A DNA stretch of 64,000 bases from Streptomyces sp. NBC_01268 (lineage in GTDB: Bacteria; Actinomycetota; Actinomycetes; Streptomycetales; Streptomycetaceae). The translations under genes and the position numbers were made by a program. Shown one piece after another: positions 54,831-64,000 of the stretch. The DNA lies in assembly GCF_036240795.1 (NCBI RefSeq), contig NZ_CP108454.1, positions 5,263,501 to 5,327,500 of the forward strand, in the 5' to 3' direction. Each line of letters starts with the position of its first letter. Positions within the stretch are counted from its first letter, which is position 1. The notes beneath the pieces are model-generated. The model had not been told where the DNA came from. It ran no database searches and worked only from the letters and a program-made list of their open reading frames with translations.

Positions 54831-54956
54831 GGAGCGTCCCCGCCGAGCCGGGACGTTGCTCCGGCCGGGTCGGGGAGCGCCCCGGTCGAGTCGGGAGCGT
54901 CCCCGCCGAGCCGGGGCGTTGCTCCGGCCGGGTCGGGGAGCGCCCCGCCCGGGCCC
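54831..54956. repeat. Two 63-bp tandem repeats between xseA and xseB
   Basis: Copies 54831-54893 and 54894-54956 are nearly identical and start GGAGCGTCCCCGCCGAGCC; shorter related GGGAGCG..CCGATCCGGGG units precede them from 54734. The rest of the 319-bp gap shows nothing else. Confidence 0.9.
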
Positions 54957-54974
54957 GGACGTGCCCCGGCCGCC

Positions 54975-56186
54975 TCAGGGGGCCGTCCGGCGCACCGCGA
55001 ACTCGCCCGCGGCCACCCGCGCCCGCAGCTCCTCGTCCACCGCCACCTCCACCGGATCCCGGACCACCGACCCGTCCGCCCGCTGCAGCACCGCGTACCC
55101 CCGCTCCATCGTCGCCGCGGGCGACAGCGCCCGGACCCGCGCCCGCGTGTGCGACAACTCCGACTCGGCCCGGTCCAGCAGATGCCCGAAGGTCCGCCGG
55201 CCCCGCGCGAGCAGCGCCCCGACCTCGTCCTCGCGGACCTCCACCATCCGCTGCGGGTGCTCCATCACCGGCCGCGCCAGCGCGTGCGCGAGCCCCCGCT
55301 CCTCCCGGTCCAGCAGCCCCCGCACGGTCCGCAGCGCCCGGTCCCGCAGGCCCTGCACCCGGTCCAGCTCCTCGCCCACGTCCGGCACCACCTTCTTGGC
55401 GGCGTCCGTCGGCGTCGACGCCCGCAGGTCCGCGACCAGGTCGAGCAGCGGCGAGTCCGGCTCGTGCCCGATCGCCGACACCACCGGCGTACGGCACTCC
55501 GCCACCGCCCGGACCAGCTGCTCGTCCGAGAACGGCAGCAGGTCCTCGACGCTGCCGCCGCCCCGCGCCACGATGATCACGTCCACGCCCTCGTGCGCGT
55601 CCAGCTCCCGCACCGCCCCCACCACCTGGGGGACGGCCTTCACGCCCTGCACCGCCACGTTCCGCACCTCGAAGCGCACGGCGGGCCAGCGCCGCCGCGC
55701 GTTCTCCAGTACGTCCCGCTCGGCCGCCGAGGCCCGCCCGACGACGAGCCCCACCAGCTGCGGCAGGAACGGCAACGGCTTCTTCCGGTCCAGGGCGAAC
55801 AGCCCCTCCGCCCCCAGGCTCCGCTTCAGCTGCTCCAGCCGGGCGAGCAGCTCACCGATCCCGACCGGCTTGATCTCCACCGCCCGCAGCGACAGCTGCC
55901 CCCGCGGCGCGTACCACTCCGGCTTCGCGTGCACCACGACCCGGGCGCCCTCCGAGACGACGTCGGCGACGGCGTCGAAGACCTGGCGGTAACAGGTGAC
56001 GTTGATCGAGATGTCGTACGAGGGATCCCGCAGCGTCAGGAACACGACCCCGGCACCCGGCCGCCGCGACAACTGCGTGATCTGCCCCTCGACCCAGATC
56101 GCCCCCAGCCGGTCGATCCACCCCCCGATGAGCCGGGAGACCTCCCCGACGGGCAGCGGCGCTTCGGCGGACGTGTTCAGACCCAT
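54975..56186 (-). CDS. xseA: Exodeoxyribonuclease VII large subunit
   Basis: The 403-residue protein has an N-terminal OB fold (about 10-110; [22 protein letters not shown] in parts), a catalytic domain with [19 protein letters not shown] and [27 protein letters not shown] motifs, and a C-terminal coiled region. It degrades single-stranded DNA with XseB. ATG 56186 starts at a typical [13 protein letters not shown]; the long upstream ORF is repeat DNA. Confidence 0.95.
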   Translation of the reverse strand: MGLNTSAEAPLPVGEVSRLIGGWIDRLGAIWVEGQITQLSRRPGAGVVFLTLRDPSYDISINVTCYRQVFDAVADVVSEGARVVVHAKPEWYAPRGQLSLRAVEIKPVGIGELLARLEQLKRSLGAEGLFALDRKKPLPFLPQLVGLVVGRASAAERDVLENARRRWPAVRFEVRNVAVQGVKAVPQVVGAVRELDAHEGVDVIIVARGGGSVEDLLPFSDEQLVRAVAECRTPVVSAIGHEPDSPLLDLVADLRASTPTDAAKKVVPDVGEELDRVQGLRDRALRTVRGLLDREERGLAHALARPVMEHPQRMVEVREDEVGALLARGRRTFGHLLDRAESELSHTRARVRALSPAATMERGYAVLQRADGSVVRDPVEVAVDEELRARVAAGEFAVRRTAP

Positions 56187-56310
56187 GAGCCGAGCGTAAC
56201 GGGAGGGTAGGACAGAGGAGCCGTGTGCCGTGCCGCCGTCCGCGCGGGGTGCCTCGGGCGCCTCCGCCCCTGGCCCCCACCCCGCCGGCCCCGCTCCCCG
56301 TCGCGCGCCG

Positions 56311-56436
56311 CCCCGGCACACCCCGCGCCGCGACCCTGCACGTCGAGCGGCGCCCCGGCACACCCCGCGCCGCGACCCTGCACGTCGAGCGGCGCCCCCT
56401 CACACCCCGCGCCGCGACCCCTGCACCGCCAGCACC
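56311..56436. repeat. Three 42-bp tandem repeats over the 3' end of the APC permease gene
   Basis: Units start at 56311, 56353 and 56395 and share CACCCCGCGCCGCGACCC. The third covers the last codons and stop of the permease gene; the other two lie beyond it. The array looks like duplication of the gene end. Confidence 0.9.
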
Positions 56437-57767
56437 ACCAACCCGACCCCCAGCCAGATCACGCCCACCACCTGCGCCGCCGGCGACGCCTCCACGATGA
56501 CCGCGACCAGGATCGCGGCACCCAGGACCGGGGCCACGACATGCTTGAACCAGTGCGGCGGCCCCTCCATGCGCCGCACCGCGAACCAGCCGACCACGCT
56601 CGCGTGCAGCAACACGAAGGCCGTCAGGGCGCCCACGTCCACGACCGACACCAGATGGTCGAGCCCGTCGTCGCGCCGGGCCGCCCACACCGCGGCGATC
56701 ATCGTCACCGTCGCCGCCACCAGCAGCGCCACCCGCGGCACCCCCGAGTCCGTACGCGCAAGCACGTGCGGCAGCCGTCGGTCGCGGCCCATCGCGAACA
56801 GCAGCCGCCCGCCCGCCGCCTGCCCGGCCAGCGCCGCGAACGCCGCCCCGATCGCCTTCGACACCGCCACCAGGTCGTGCAGCCAGTCGCCGACCGCCGC
56901 GTCGACCGCGTCGTAGAAAGCGGAACCCTGCGAGGCCGGATCCGCCGCCAGCTCCTTGGAGGAGAGCGGTTCGAGCAGCGCGATCAGCCAGGTCTGCGCC
57001 ACGAACAGCACACCGGCCAGCGCCAGACAGAACAGCACCGCCCGCGCCACCTTCGCCGACCCCCCGGTCACCTCCTCCGCGAAGGCGGCGATCGCGTCGA
57101 AACCGAGGTACGACAGGACCGCGACCGACACCGCCCCCAACACCGCCGCGGCCGAGAACCCGGCGTCACCGGTGAGCGGCGACCACCAGTCGCGCTGCGC
57201 CCCGTCCCGTACGAGCACGACCACCGCCGACACGACGAACACCAGCAGGACCACGATCTCCATGGCCAGGACCGCGAAGCCGACCCGGGCCGCCGCCCGC
57301 ACCCCCCAGAGGTTGAGCAGGGTCGTCACGACGACCGCGATCGCCGTCCACACCCAGCGGTCCACCTCCGGGACCAGCGCCTCCATGGCGATCCCCGCGA
57401 AGAGGTACGCCACGGCCGGGATCAGCAGGTAGTCGAGCATCGCCATCCACCCGGCGATGAACCCCGGCCCCTCCCCGAGCCCCTTGCGCGCGTACGTGAA
57501 CACGGACCCGGCCTGCGGCGCGACCCGCACCATCTGCGCGTAGCTCAGCGCCGTGAAGGCCATGGCGACGGTCGCCACCAGGTACACCAGTGCGACCGCG
57601 CCGTGCGATTTCGCGTCGAGCGTGCCGTACACGCCGACCGGCGCCATCGGGGCGATGAACAGCAGTCCGTACACGACGAGGTCGCGGAACCCGAGGTCCC
57701 TGCGCAGCCCCGTGTGCTCCGCGACCCGCGCTTCCTCCCCTGCCCGCCCCCGCCCGTCCTCAGCCAT
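56400..57767 (-). CDS. APC-superfamily amino acid/polyamine permease
   Basis: The 455-residue protein has 12 membrane segments, with the APC helix-1 motif [12 protein letters not shown] and helix-6 [15 protein letters not shown]. It probably imports an amino acid or amine; specificity cannot be read. ATG 57767 was chosen. It is divergent from ispH. The C-terminal residues QGSRRGV and stop lie in a 42-bp repeat unit that is repeated twice downstream. Confidence 0.88.
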   Translation of the reverse strand: MAEDGRGRAGEEARVAEHTGLRRDLGFRDLVVYGLLFIAPMAPVGVYGTLDAKSHGAVALVYLVATVAMAFTALSYAQMVRVAPQAGSVFTYARKGLGEGPGFIAGWMAMLDYLLIPAVAYLFAGIAMEALVPEVDRWVWTAIAVVVTTLLNLWGVRAAARVGFAVLAMEIVVLLVFVVSAVVVLVRDGAQRDWWSPLTGDAGFSAAAVLGAVSVAVLSYLGFDAIAAFAEEVTGGSAKVARAVLFCLALAGVLFVAQTWLIALLEPLSSKELAADPASQGSAFYDAVDAAVGDWLHDLVAVSKAIGAAFAALAGQAAGGRLLFAMGRDRRLPHVLARTDSGVPRVALLVAATVTMIAAVWAARRDDGLDHLVSVVDVGALTAFVLLHASVVGWFAVRRMEGPPHWFKHVVAPVLGAAILVAVIVEASPAAQVVGVIWLGVGLVVLAVQGSRRGV

Positions 57768-57830
57768 GGCGCCAGTCTCGGCCACCGCACCGCTCCAAAC
57801 GCTGACCGACGCGGCCTTACGATGGGACGC

Positions 57831-58841
57831 ATGACTGCAACGCCCGCGTCGACGCCCGCGACGAACCGCCCGAAGCGTGTCCTGCTCGCCGCTCCCCGCG
57901 GCTACTGCGCGGGTGTGGACCGTGCCGTGATCGCCGTGGAGAAGGCCCTGGAGCAGTACGGGGCCCCCATCTACGTCCGCCACGAGATCGTCCACAACAA
58001 GTACGTCGTGCAGACCCTGGAGCGGAAGGGCGCGATCTTCGTCGACCAGGCGACCGAGGTGCCGCCGGGCAACATCGTGATGTTCTCCGCCCACGGAGTC
58101 GCCCCCACCGTGCACGAGGAGGCCCGCCAGGGTCGGCTCGCCACCATCGACGCCACCTGCCCGCTGGTGACGAAGGTCCACAAGGAAGCCGTCCGCTTCG
58201 CCAACGAGGACTTCGACATCCTCCTCATCGGCCACGAGGGCCACGAGGAGGTCATCGGCACCTCCGGCGAGGCCCCCGACCACATCCAGCTCGTCGACGG
58301 CCCCGAGGACGTCGCCAAGGTCGAGGTCCGCGACCCGTCCCGGGTCGTCTGGCTCTCCCAGACCACGCTCTCGGTCGACGAGACCATGGAGACGGTGGAC
58401 GCGCTGAAGGAGAAGTTCCCGCAGCTGATCTCCCCGCCCTCCGACGACATCTGCTACGCCACGCAGAACCGTCAGATCGCGATCAAGGAGCTCGCCGGCC
58501 AGGCCGAGCTCGTCATCGTGGTCGGCTCCAAGAACTCCTCGAACTCGATCCGCATGGTCGAGGTCGCCAAGCAGGCCGGCGCCCCCGCCGCGTACCTCGT
58601 CGACTTCGCCAGCGAGATCGACGAGGCCTGGCTGGAGGGCGTCACCAGCGTCGGCCTCTCCTCCGGCGCCTCCGTCCCCGACGTGCTGGTCCAGGAGGTC
58701 CTGGAGTGGCTGTCCCAGCGCGGCTACGCCGACGTGGAGCTGGTCAAGACGGCCGACGAGTCGCTGACCTTCTCGCTGCCCAAGGAGCTGCGCAACAAGG
58801 ACCTGCGCGCCGCGGCGGCGGCCCTGCTCGAAAACGAGTGA
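57831..58841 (+). CDS. ispH: 4-hydroxy-3-methylbut-2-enyl diphosphate reductase (IspH/LytB)
   Basis: The 336-residue protein has the three cluster cysteines C26 (PRGYCAGV), C110 (IDATCPLV) and C208 ([11 protein letters not shown]). [10 protein letters not shown] and [11 protein letters not shown] motifs are also present. It makes isopentenyl and dimethylallyl diphosphate in the MEP pathway. An ATG at 57822 (three codons earlier) is an alternative. It is divergent from the APC permease and followed 30 bp later by ppgK. Confidence 0.95.
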   Translation: MTATPASTPATNRPKRVLLAAPRGYCAGVDRAVIAVEKALEQYGAPIYVRHEIVHNKYVVQTLERKGAIFVDQATEVPPGNIVMFSAHGVAPTVHEEARQGRLATIDATCPLVTKVHKEAVRFANEDFDILLIGHEGHEEVIGTSGEAPDHIQLVDGPEDVAKVEVRDPSRVVWLSQTTLSVDETMETVDALKEKFPQLISPPSDDICYATQNRQIAIKELAGQAELVIVVGSKNSSNSIRMVEVAKQAGAPAAYLVDFASEIDEAWLEGVTSVGLSSGASVPDVLVQEVLEWLSQRGYADVELVKTADESLTFSLPKELRNKDLRAAAAALLENE

Positions 58842-58871
58842 CGCAGGGCTCCGGCCCGTAACGTTGGGTCC

Positions 58872-59618
58872 ATGAACGTCTTCGGAGTGGACATCGGCGG
58901 CTCGGGCATCAAGGGAGCCCCCGTGGACCTGGACCGCGGCGACCTGACCGAGCCGCGCCACAAGGTACTGACCCCGCAGCCCGCCACACCCGACGAGGTG
59001 GCGGGCTGCGTCGCGGAGGTCGTGGCGCACTTCGGCTGGCAGGGACCGGTCGGCGTCACCTTCCCCGGCGTCGTGACCGGCTCCACCATCCGCACGGCGG
59101 CCAACGTGGACAAGTCCTGGATCGGCGTCGACGCGGGCAAGCTGCTCGGCGACCGCCTCGGCGGCCTGCCGGTCACCGTCCTGAACGACGCCGACGCCGC
59201 CGGCGTCGCCGAGATGGCCTTCGGCGCCGGCCGCGGCCGCAAGGGCACCGTCATCCTGCTCACCCTCGGCACCGGCATCGGCTCCGCCGTCTTCGTCGAC
59301 GGCCGGCTCGTTCCCAACACCGAGCTCGGCCACCTGGAGCTCAAGGGCCACGACGCCGAGAAGCGCGCCTCGTCGAAGGCCCGCGAGGACGAGGACCTCA
59401 CCTGGGAGCACTGGGCGACGCGACGCGTGCAGAAGTACCTGGCGCACGTGGAGATGCTGTTCTCGCCGGAGCTCTTCATCATCGGCGGCGGCGTCAGCCG
59501 CAAGGCGGACAGGTTCCTGCCGCTGATCGAGGGCGTCAACGCGGAGATCGTCCCGGCGGAGCTGCAGAACAACGCGGGGATCGTGGGGGCGGGGATGGCG
59601 GCGGGGCTGCTCGGCTGA
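58872..59618 (+). CDS. ppgK: Polyphosphate glucokinase
   Basis: The 248-residue ROK-fold kinase has the phosphate loop VDIGGSGIKGA, the catalytic LNDADAAGVAEMAFG, and TLGTGIGSAVFVDG. The NTELGHLELKGHDAE segment is typical of actinobacterial polyphosphate/ATP glucokinases. It phosphorylates glucose using polyphosphate. A 37-bp perfect inverted repeat lies after the gene. Confidence 0.93.
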   Translation: MNVFGVDIGGSGIKGAPVDLDRGDLTEPRHKVLTPQPATPDEVAGCVAEVVAHFGWQGPVGVTFPGVVTGSTIRTAANVDKSWIGVDAGKLLGDRLGGLPVTVLNDADAAGVAEMAFGAGRGRKGTVILLTLGTGIGSAVFVDGRLVPNTELGHLELKGHDAEKRASSKAREDEDLTWEHWATRRVQKYLAHVEMLFSPELFIIGGGVSRKADRFLPLIEGVNAEIVPAELQNNAGIVGAGMAAGLLG

Positions 59619-59656
59619 CCGGTCGGCGTCTTCGGACCCTTCACCGGTGGTCCGAC

Positions 59657-59773
59657 GGGGGCCGGTGCCGGAGCGGGGGTGGGGGTGTCCGGACTGCGAC
59701 CTTCACTTCGCTTCGCTCGTTACGGGCGCCGCCACGTCCGGACACCCCCACCCCCGCTCCGGCACCGGCCCCC
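59657..59773. repeat. 37-bp perfect inverted repeat with 43-nt loop
   Basis: Arms 59657-59693 and 59737-59773 are exactly complementary; the loop 59694-59736 contains a TTCGCTTCGCTCG stretch. It lies between the convergent ppgK and DUF6542-like genes and can act as a terminator, but is longer than needed. Confidence 0.95.
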
Positions 59774-59790
59774 TCCCGCCGTCGTCCCGC

Positions 59791-60402
59791 TCAGCCGCGC
59801 TCGGGGGCGGGGCGCCGCACCGGGCGTACGGCGGACCCGGCGGCCCGCTGGCGTCGGCCCATGTCCCGCACCTTGCGCACGCTGGCGATCACACCGGCGA
59901 CGAGCGTGCCCCCGTACAGCCACCCGGCGTGCACGGCGAGCGCCGTCACCAGCGCCATCGCCTGTCCGCCGACCCCGCCCGTACCGCCCGAGACGGGCAC
60001 GACGCCGACGGCGAACGCGATGGGGACACTGATCGGGGCGGTCACGAGGTCGGCGGTACGGACCCACAGCGCGGTCAGGGCGCTGACCGGCAGGAACAGC
60101 AGCCCGAAGACGAGCGGCGAACTGTCGAACAGCAGCCAGTCGAGGAAACCGAGCACCAGCATCACGGCGGAGGCGAAGAGCCCCGCCCCGAGCCCGGTGA
60201 GCCGCGGGTTCGGCAGCTTGCGCAGCGCCACCACGACCGGCGGCGCCGGCCGCTCCACCCGGGGCTTGCCGGGGCGCGGACGGGCGGCGACGCGATAGAC
60301 CGCGGCGCCCTCGACCAGCGCGCCGGGCGGCGTCAGAGGGGTCTGCGGCGGGTGCCCGGCGGGGCGCCGCGACTGCGGCTTGCGTGTCCTGTGCTGCTCC
60401 AC
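59791..60402 (-). CDS. Membrane protein of unknown function (DUF6542-like)
   Basis: The 203-residue protein starts with GTG. A basic, Pro-rich N-terminal tail of about 65 residues precedes four membrane helices (about 70-175) and a basic C-terminal tail. The family is recalled as DUF6542, conserved in streptomycetes beside ychF and ppgK; this assignment is from memory. It is divergent from ychF. Confidence 0.72.
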   Translation of the reverse strand: MEQHRTRKPQSRRPAGHPPQTPLTPPGALVEGAAVYRVAARPRPGKPRVERPAPPVVVALRKLPNPRLTGLGAGLFASAVMLVLGFLDWLLFDSSPLVFGLLFLPVSALTALWVRTADLVTAPISVPIAFAVGVVPVSGGTGGVGGQAMALVTALAVHAGWLYGGTLVAGVIASVRKVRDMGRRQRAAGSAVRPVRRPAPERG

Positions 60403-60553
60403 ACCACCAACGTAGGTCGGAACGGGCCGGGAACCACGTGCGGGACACGCCCTTTGGGTGACCTTGGCGCGAAGAGCGCCGTCGGGGCGCGGTCCGGTGC
60501 CCCCGTAAACTGGGGGATCGCCCCACCTCCACTCCTCTAGGGAAGTCGCCACC

Positions 60554-61623
<1,070 letters not shown>

Positions 61624-61642
<19 letters not shown>

Positions 61643-61696
61643 GCGGATGAAATAACACCACGTCGCTGACGTGGCGAACATGCAGGTCAGAAGGGG
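61624..61696 (+). repeat. ychF 3'-end duplication, copy A
   Basis: This 73-bp segment covers the last ychF codons and downstream DNA. It matches copy B at 62453-62525 at both ends (GTTCCGYTTCAACGT; TGCAGGTCAGAAGGGG) with identical total length and a diverged middle. Confidence 0.8.
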
Positions 61697-61722
61697 TCGG
61701 ACTCTGTCGAGTCCGACCCCTT
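61691..61722 (+). terminator. 13-bp hairpin after ychF
   Basis: AAGGGGTCGGACT (61691-61703) pairs perfectly with AGTCCGACCCCTT (61710-61722) around CTGTCG. Its left edge overlaps the end of duplication copy A. Confidence 0.82.
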
Positions 61723-61728
61723 CGCCGT

Positions 61729-61753
61729 CACCGTGCTGGATGGGTGCTGGATA
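61729..61753. repeat. 25-bp direct repeat, left copy (right copy 62381-62405)
   Basis: A perfect 25-bp match built from GTGCTGGATG units flanks the toxin-antitoxin pair. A further degenerate GTGCTGGAT run lies at 62356-62375. Confidence 0.88.
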
Positions 61754-61776
61754 TTCTGACGTGGGGTCAGCGGCAG

Positions 61777-62040
61777 TCAGGTCTCGTTAACGGTGGACCG
61801 GTGTCCGACATGAACGACCCAGACCACCAGCTCTCCGTTGTCGAGGGTGTAGACGACGCGGTAGTCGCTGACGCGCAGGCGGCGTCGCTCGGGCTGGGAC
61901 ACGAGTGCGGTGGTGTTGAAGCCGAGAGGGTCGGTCTCCAGCTCGGTCAGCTTGGCCAGGATGCGCAGCGCCATGTCACGAGGGATCTTCCGAAGCTCGG
62001 CCTGGGCCTCAGGTCGGAAGACGGTTCGGTACTCACTCAC
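61777..62040 (-). CDS. relE: RelE/ParE-family mRNA interferase toxin
   Basis: The 87-residue protein starts with GTG and overlaps the antitoxin gene by 8 bp. It shows the RelE core: FRPEAQAELRKIPRDMALRILAKL, then RLRVSDYRVVYTLDNGELVVWVVHVGHR with the conserved Arg/Tyr/His-type C-terminal residues. Such toxins cut mRNA at the ribosome. It looks intact. Confidence 0.9.
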   Translation of the reverse strand: MSEYRTVFRPEAQAELRKIPRDMALRILAKLTELETDPLGFNTTALVSQPERRRLRVSDYRVVYTLDNGELVVWVVHVGHRSTVNET

Positions 62041-62302
62041 CTCGCGCCAACGTCTCCCGCATGATGTCCTCGATCGGGATGCCGGGCGCAGGGTTGGCCA
62101 TGCGCTCGTCGATGATCCGGTTGATCTCGCGCTCTTCCCACTCCTGGTACTTGCGCAGCACCTCGATGGAGACGACGGCGGCGACTTCCTTGCCCCGGCG
62201 CGTGATGATCGTGGGTACGTCGTCGCGGTCCGCACGCTCCACGACTTCCGCCAGGTGGGCGCGCACGTCCCGAATGGACTCTATGGGCAGCGGCTGCGTC
62301 AT
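62033..62302 (-). CDS. Phd/YefM-family antitoxin
   Basis: The 89-residue protein has the Phd/YefM N-terminus IRDVRAHLAEVVERADRDDVPTIITRRGKEVAAVVS (in parts), which binds DNA and represses its own promoter. The acidic, flexible C-terminus (EWEEREINRIIDERM) neutralises RelE. It is first in the operon. Its promoter should lie in the A/T-richer DNA just above 62302. Confidence 0.92.
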   Translation of the reverse strand: MTQPLPIESIRDVRAHLAEVVERADRDDVPTIITRRGKEVAAVVSIEVLRKYQEWEEREINRIIDERMANPAPGIPIEDIMRETLARGE

Positions 62303-62452
62303 GCGCTCAAGCGTACCGAGTGTGCCATGTGTACACAACTGTGTCCGGCCGTGTGGTGCTGGATGTGCTGGATGGGCGCGCACCGTGCTGGATGGGTGCT
62401 GGATAGCCACTCTCAGAACCGTGTTTTCGCAGGTCGGAGCTCTGCGTTGAAC

Positions 62453-62525
62453 GTTCCGCTTCAACGTGTAGTCGTGTCGTTACTGCACGCTAGCTACGTT
62501 CGACAAACGTGCAGGTCAGAAGGGG
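62453..62525 (+). repeat. ychF 3'-end duplication, copy B
   Basis: The copy reads in-frame TTC CGC TTC AAC GTG TAG, that is FRFNV-stop, the end of YchF with different codons, and ends with TGCAGGTCAGAAGGGG like copy A. It abuts the truncated Uma2 gene. Confidence 0.78.
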
Positions 62526-62749
62526 GTTGGATACTTGCGGAGTCTTACTGTGCGATCGCGATGGGCGGACTCAGGGGAGACGACCTCGATGACGAGCCGG
62601 ACGTCCTCCGGTGCGAACCAGGTACGGTCGCCGTCGAAATCGGCCGTCGTCACCAGCAGGTCCGGTTCGGGACGGTTGCGCGGGTCGAGGTCCTCCGCGA
62701 ACCAGCCTTCCGCGCGCGGCGGGCGCATCCAGTCGGGCTGTGCGGTCAT
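62516..62749 (-). pseudogene. Uma2-family (DUF820) endonuclease remnant
   Basis: This 77-codon remnant starts like an intact Uma2 protein (PRAEGWFAEDLD). It then jumps directly to NRPEPDLLVTT, missing roughly 50 residues of the usual N-terminal half. It keeps the nuclease motif EVVSPESAHRDRT but ends at LRKY followed by PTPF, where duplication copy B begins. The C-terminal 80 or so residues are missing. It is non-functional. Confidence 0.8.
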
Positions 62750-62824
62750 GGCTTCGCGGTAGGGGCCCGCAGCTCAGGCTGGGGGGTGGACGACTCGTCG
62801 GTGCAGCTGCCACGCAGACGTCCC

Positions 62825-63454
62825 CTACGTGCGGGTCCATCCGTTGGCGAACTCGCAGTGGAGGTCCGCCCAGCGACGCTGTTCGGCGGGGGTGTGGCTG
62901 GAGTGGCCGAGGCGTCCCACGCCCTTGACCCACTCGTCCCAGAGGCCGTCGGGCTCCGTGAAGCGGTCGGCGTGGCCGGTACCGAGGAGGGCGTCGAGCC
63001 GGAGGAGGGCGCCCAGGGCGGCGGGCTGGTCGTAGTGGAGGTCGGTGCGGGGGAGGTAGTGGTCGAGGTAGGCGGTGAGGATCTCGGCGTCGGCGTGGGT
63101 GCCGAAGCGGGCCAGGGCGAAGCAGTAGGCGCCGCCGGAGTAGCAGACCTCGCTGGCCAGGAGCAGGTCGCCGATGCGCGCTCGGAACCGTTCGCGGCGG
63201 TCGACACCGATCAGCCAGCCGGCGGTGAGGCGTGAGCGCCATTCGTACCCGAGGAGGGCTTCCAGTTCCCCGTCGTCGATCGCGGCGGCGTCGGCGAGCA
63301 GATGCCGGGTAAAGCGAGTGGTGTGCCACCACCGGGGGCCCAGGAACCGCCCGCCATTCAGTACGAGATAGCGCGGGAGGCCGCCGTACATCCTCGTCAC
63401 GTAGCTCTCGACCACATGGCCGTAGCCGACTTCCTCGGGGTGTGGGGACGGCAT
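62825..63454 (-). CDS. DUF6000-like protein of unknown function
   Basis: The 209-residue soluble protein has YVTRMYGGLPRYLVLNGGRFL near the N-terminus and SGGAYCFALARFGTHADAEIL plus LRLDALLGTGHADRF later. This is the pattern recalled for DUF6000 proteins, thought of as possible immunity-type proteins in streptomycetes. There is no toxin partner in view. It lies between the Uma2 remnant and the rRNA promoter region. Confidence 0.72.
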   Translation of the reverse strand: MPSPHPEEVGYGHVVESYVTRMYGGLPRYLVLNGGRFLGPRWWHTTRFTRHLLADAAAIDDGELEALLGYEWRSRLTAGWLIGVDRRERFRARIGDLLLASEVCYSGGAYCFALARFGTHADAEILTAYLDHYLPRTDLHYDQPAALGALLRLDALLGTGHADRFTEPDGLWDEWVKGVGRLGHSSHTPAEQRRWADLHCEFANGWTRT

Positions 63455-63840
63455 CGGTCACCTCTCCGGGTGCAGGTCGGTACGGTCGATGTACGGGCCT
63501 CTTCGCCCAGGTAGATGATGTGGCAGGTCATGACGCGGAGTGGTCCCGGCGCCAGAAGGCGGGAAGCCACCAGCAGAGCGCGGCCCGTAGGCGTGGGCGA
63601 CGGGAGCTCCGTCAGCCTCATGGCCCCCGGTGAGTGGGGCGGGGCGGGCCGGCGGGCCCGAAGTTGACATGGCTTCTCCCGATGCGTAGTGTCCTCCGAG
63701 CTGTCCGACGTGAGCACCGATGCAGATCGGCCCCGGGCAGCCATCCCGCAAGACCTACAGAAGCCGACGGTTCTTTGTCGTTCCGTCATGTCTTCTCGTG
63801 CGTGTTTGCGGAATGGGGAATCCCTGTCCGAAGGATTCGA
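63455..63840. other. Gene-free stretch upstream of the rRNA promoter region
   Basis: The 386 bp contain no convincing gene. Composition becomes clearly less G+C-rich from about 63665, which is usual for the upstream control region of rRNA operons. Confidence 0.6.
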
Positions 63841-64000
63841 GTGCGAGTCGCTCGATTGGCTTCGGGGGCAAGGAATCCGCTAAAGTCTCACTCGTCGGAA
63901 CGGCCCAACAGCCGCGAAGGCAAAACCCGCTGACTGGGATTCAGGCCCGAAAGGATCTGATAGAGTCGGAACCGCCGGAAGGGCCCGGAGCGAAAGCGAA
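63841..64000 (+). promoter_or_regulatory. rRNA operon promoter/leader region (rrn P elements), continues beyond window
   Basis: GATTGGCTTC and CCGCTAAAGTCTCACT (-10-like TAAAGT at 63881) are followed by CGCTGACTGGGATTCAGGCC, CGAAAGGATCTGATAGAGTC (second -10-like TAGAGT at 63961) and GAAGGGCCCGGAGCGAAAG. These elements are characteristic of Streptomyces rrn promoters and the 16S leader. 16S rRNA should start a few hundred bases past the edge. Confidence 0.75.

Noticed and set aside
56223..57830. Long + strand frame leading into ispH
   Set aside because: It lies opposite the APC permease gene and repeat array; ispH starts at 57831 by comparison with the family.

Overview
The window is chromosomal DNA of a Streptomyces-type actinomycete. 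The evidence is a very high G+C content with strong G/C bias at third codon positions, frequent GTG starts, ATGA stop/start overlaps, a WhiB-family gene (wblI-like), polyphosphate glucokinase, a GlpX-type fructose bisphosphatase, TTA codons confined to two regulatory genes, and an rRNA-operon promoter region at the right edge. No tRNA gene, CRISPR array or prophage was seen.

Layout. 1-4.8 kb: a catabolic cluster of a fold-type III PLP enzyme, PfkB kinase, IclR regulator, RidA and GntP permease, with a palindrome in the divergent promoter; best read as aldonate or amino-aldonate (possibly D-glucosaminate) use. 4.8-8.9 kb: a small conserved protein, a secreted zinc carboxypeptidase and a secreted GH18 chitinase with DasR-type boxes upstream. 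9.1-19.1 kb: a complete Tad/Flp pilus operon (CpaB, TadZ, two TadE-like proteins, TadA, TadB, TadC, a LuxR-type regulator with a TTA codon, Flp pilin, a TadG-like protein, a lipoprotein and an OmpA-domain protein). The A24 prepilin peptidase lies at 23.2 kb, separated from it by unrelated genes and a fresh IS481-family insertion. 19-27.7 kb: endonuclease-like protein, membrane glycosyltransferase-like proteins, aldo/keto reductase and a cis-prenyltransferase. 28-33 kb: PIN-PhoH ATPase, an SLT-like secreted protein with a long leader (possible c-di-AMP riboswitch) and an AI-2E-type membrane protein. 32.7-35 kb: ahpD-ahpC divergent from oxyR. 35-38.6 kb: PadR-regulated ABC exporter. 38.8-43 kb: bifunctional penicillin-binding protein and a SpoIIE-type phosphatase with a TTA codon. 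43-63 kb: housekeeping genes (both fumarase classes, wblI, glpX, xseAB, ispH, ppgK, ychF) mixed with secreted hydrolases.

The right end (61.6-62.8 kb) is accessory. A Phd/YefM-RelE toxin-antitoxin pair sits between two diverged copies of the ychF 3' end and next to a decayed Uma2 gene, which suggests integration at the ychF stop codon. Beyond it come a DUF6000-type gene and the promoter region of an rRNA operon that continues out of the window.

The most notable structures are: the IS481 insertion inside one arm of a 14-14-14 bp palindrome, where the target duplication supplies the transposase stop codon; the ychF-end duplication around the toxin-antitoxin cassette; tandem repeat expansions abutting stop codons at several genes; a 37-bp perfect inverted repeat after ppgK; and a TTA-controlled Tad locus with unusual small components. 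All functions are inferred by reading the sequence and recalling families; no database search was run.
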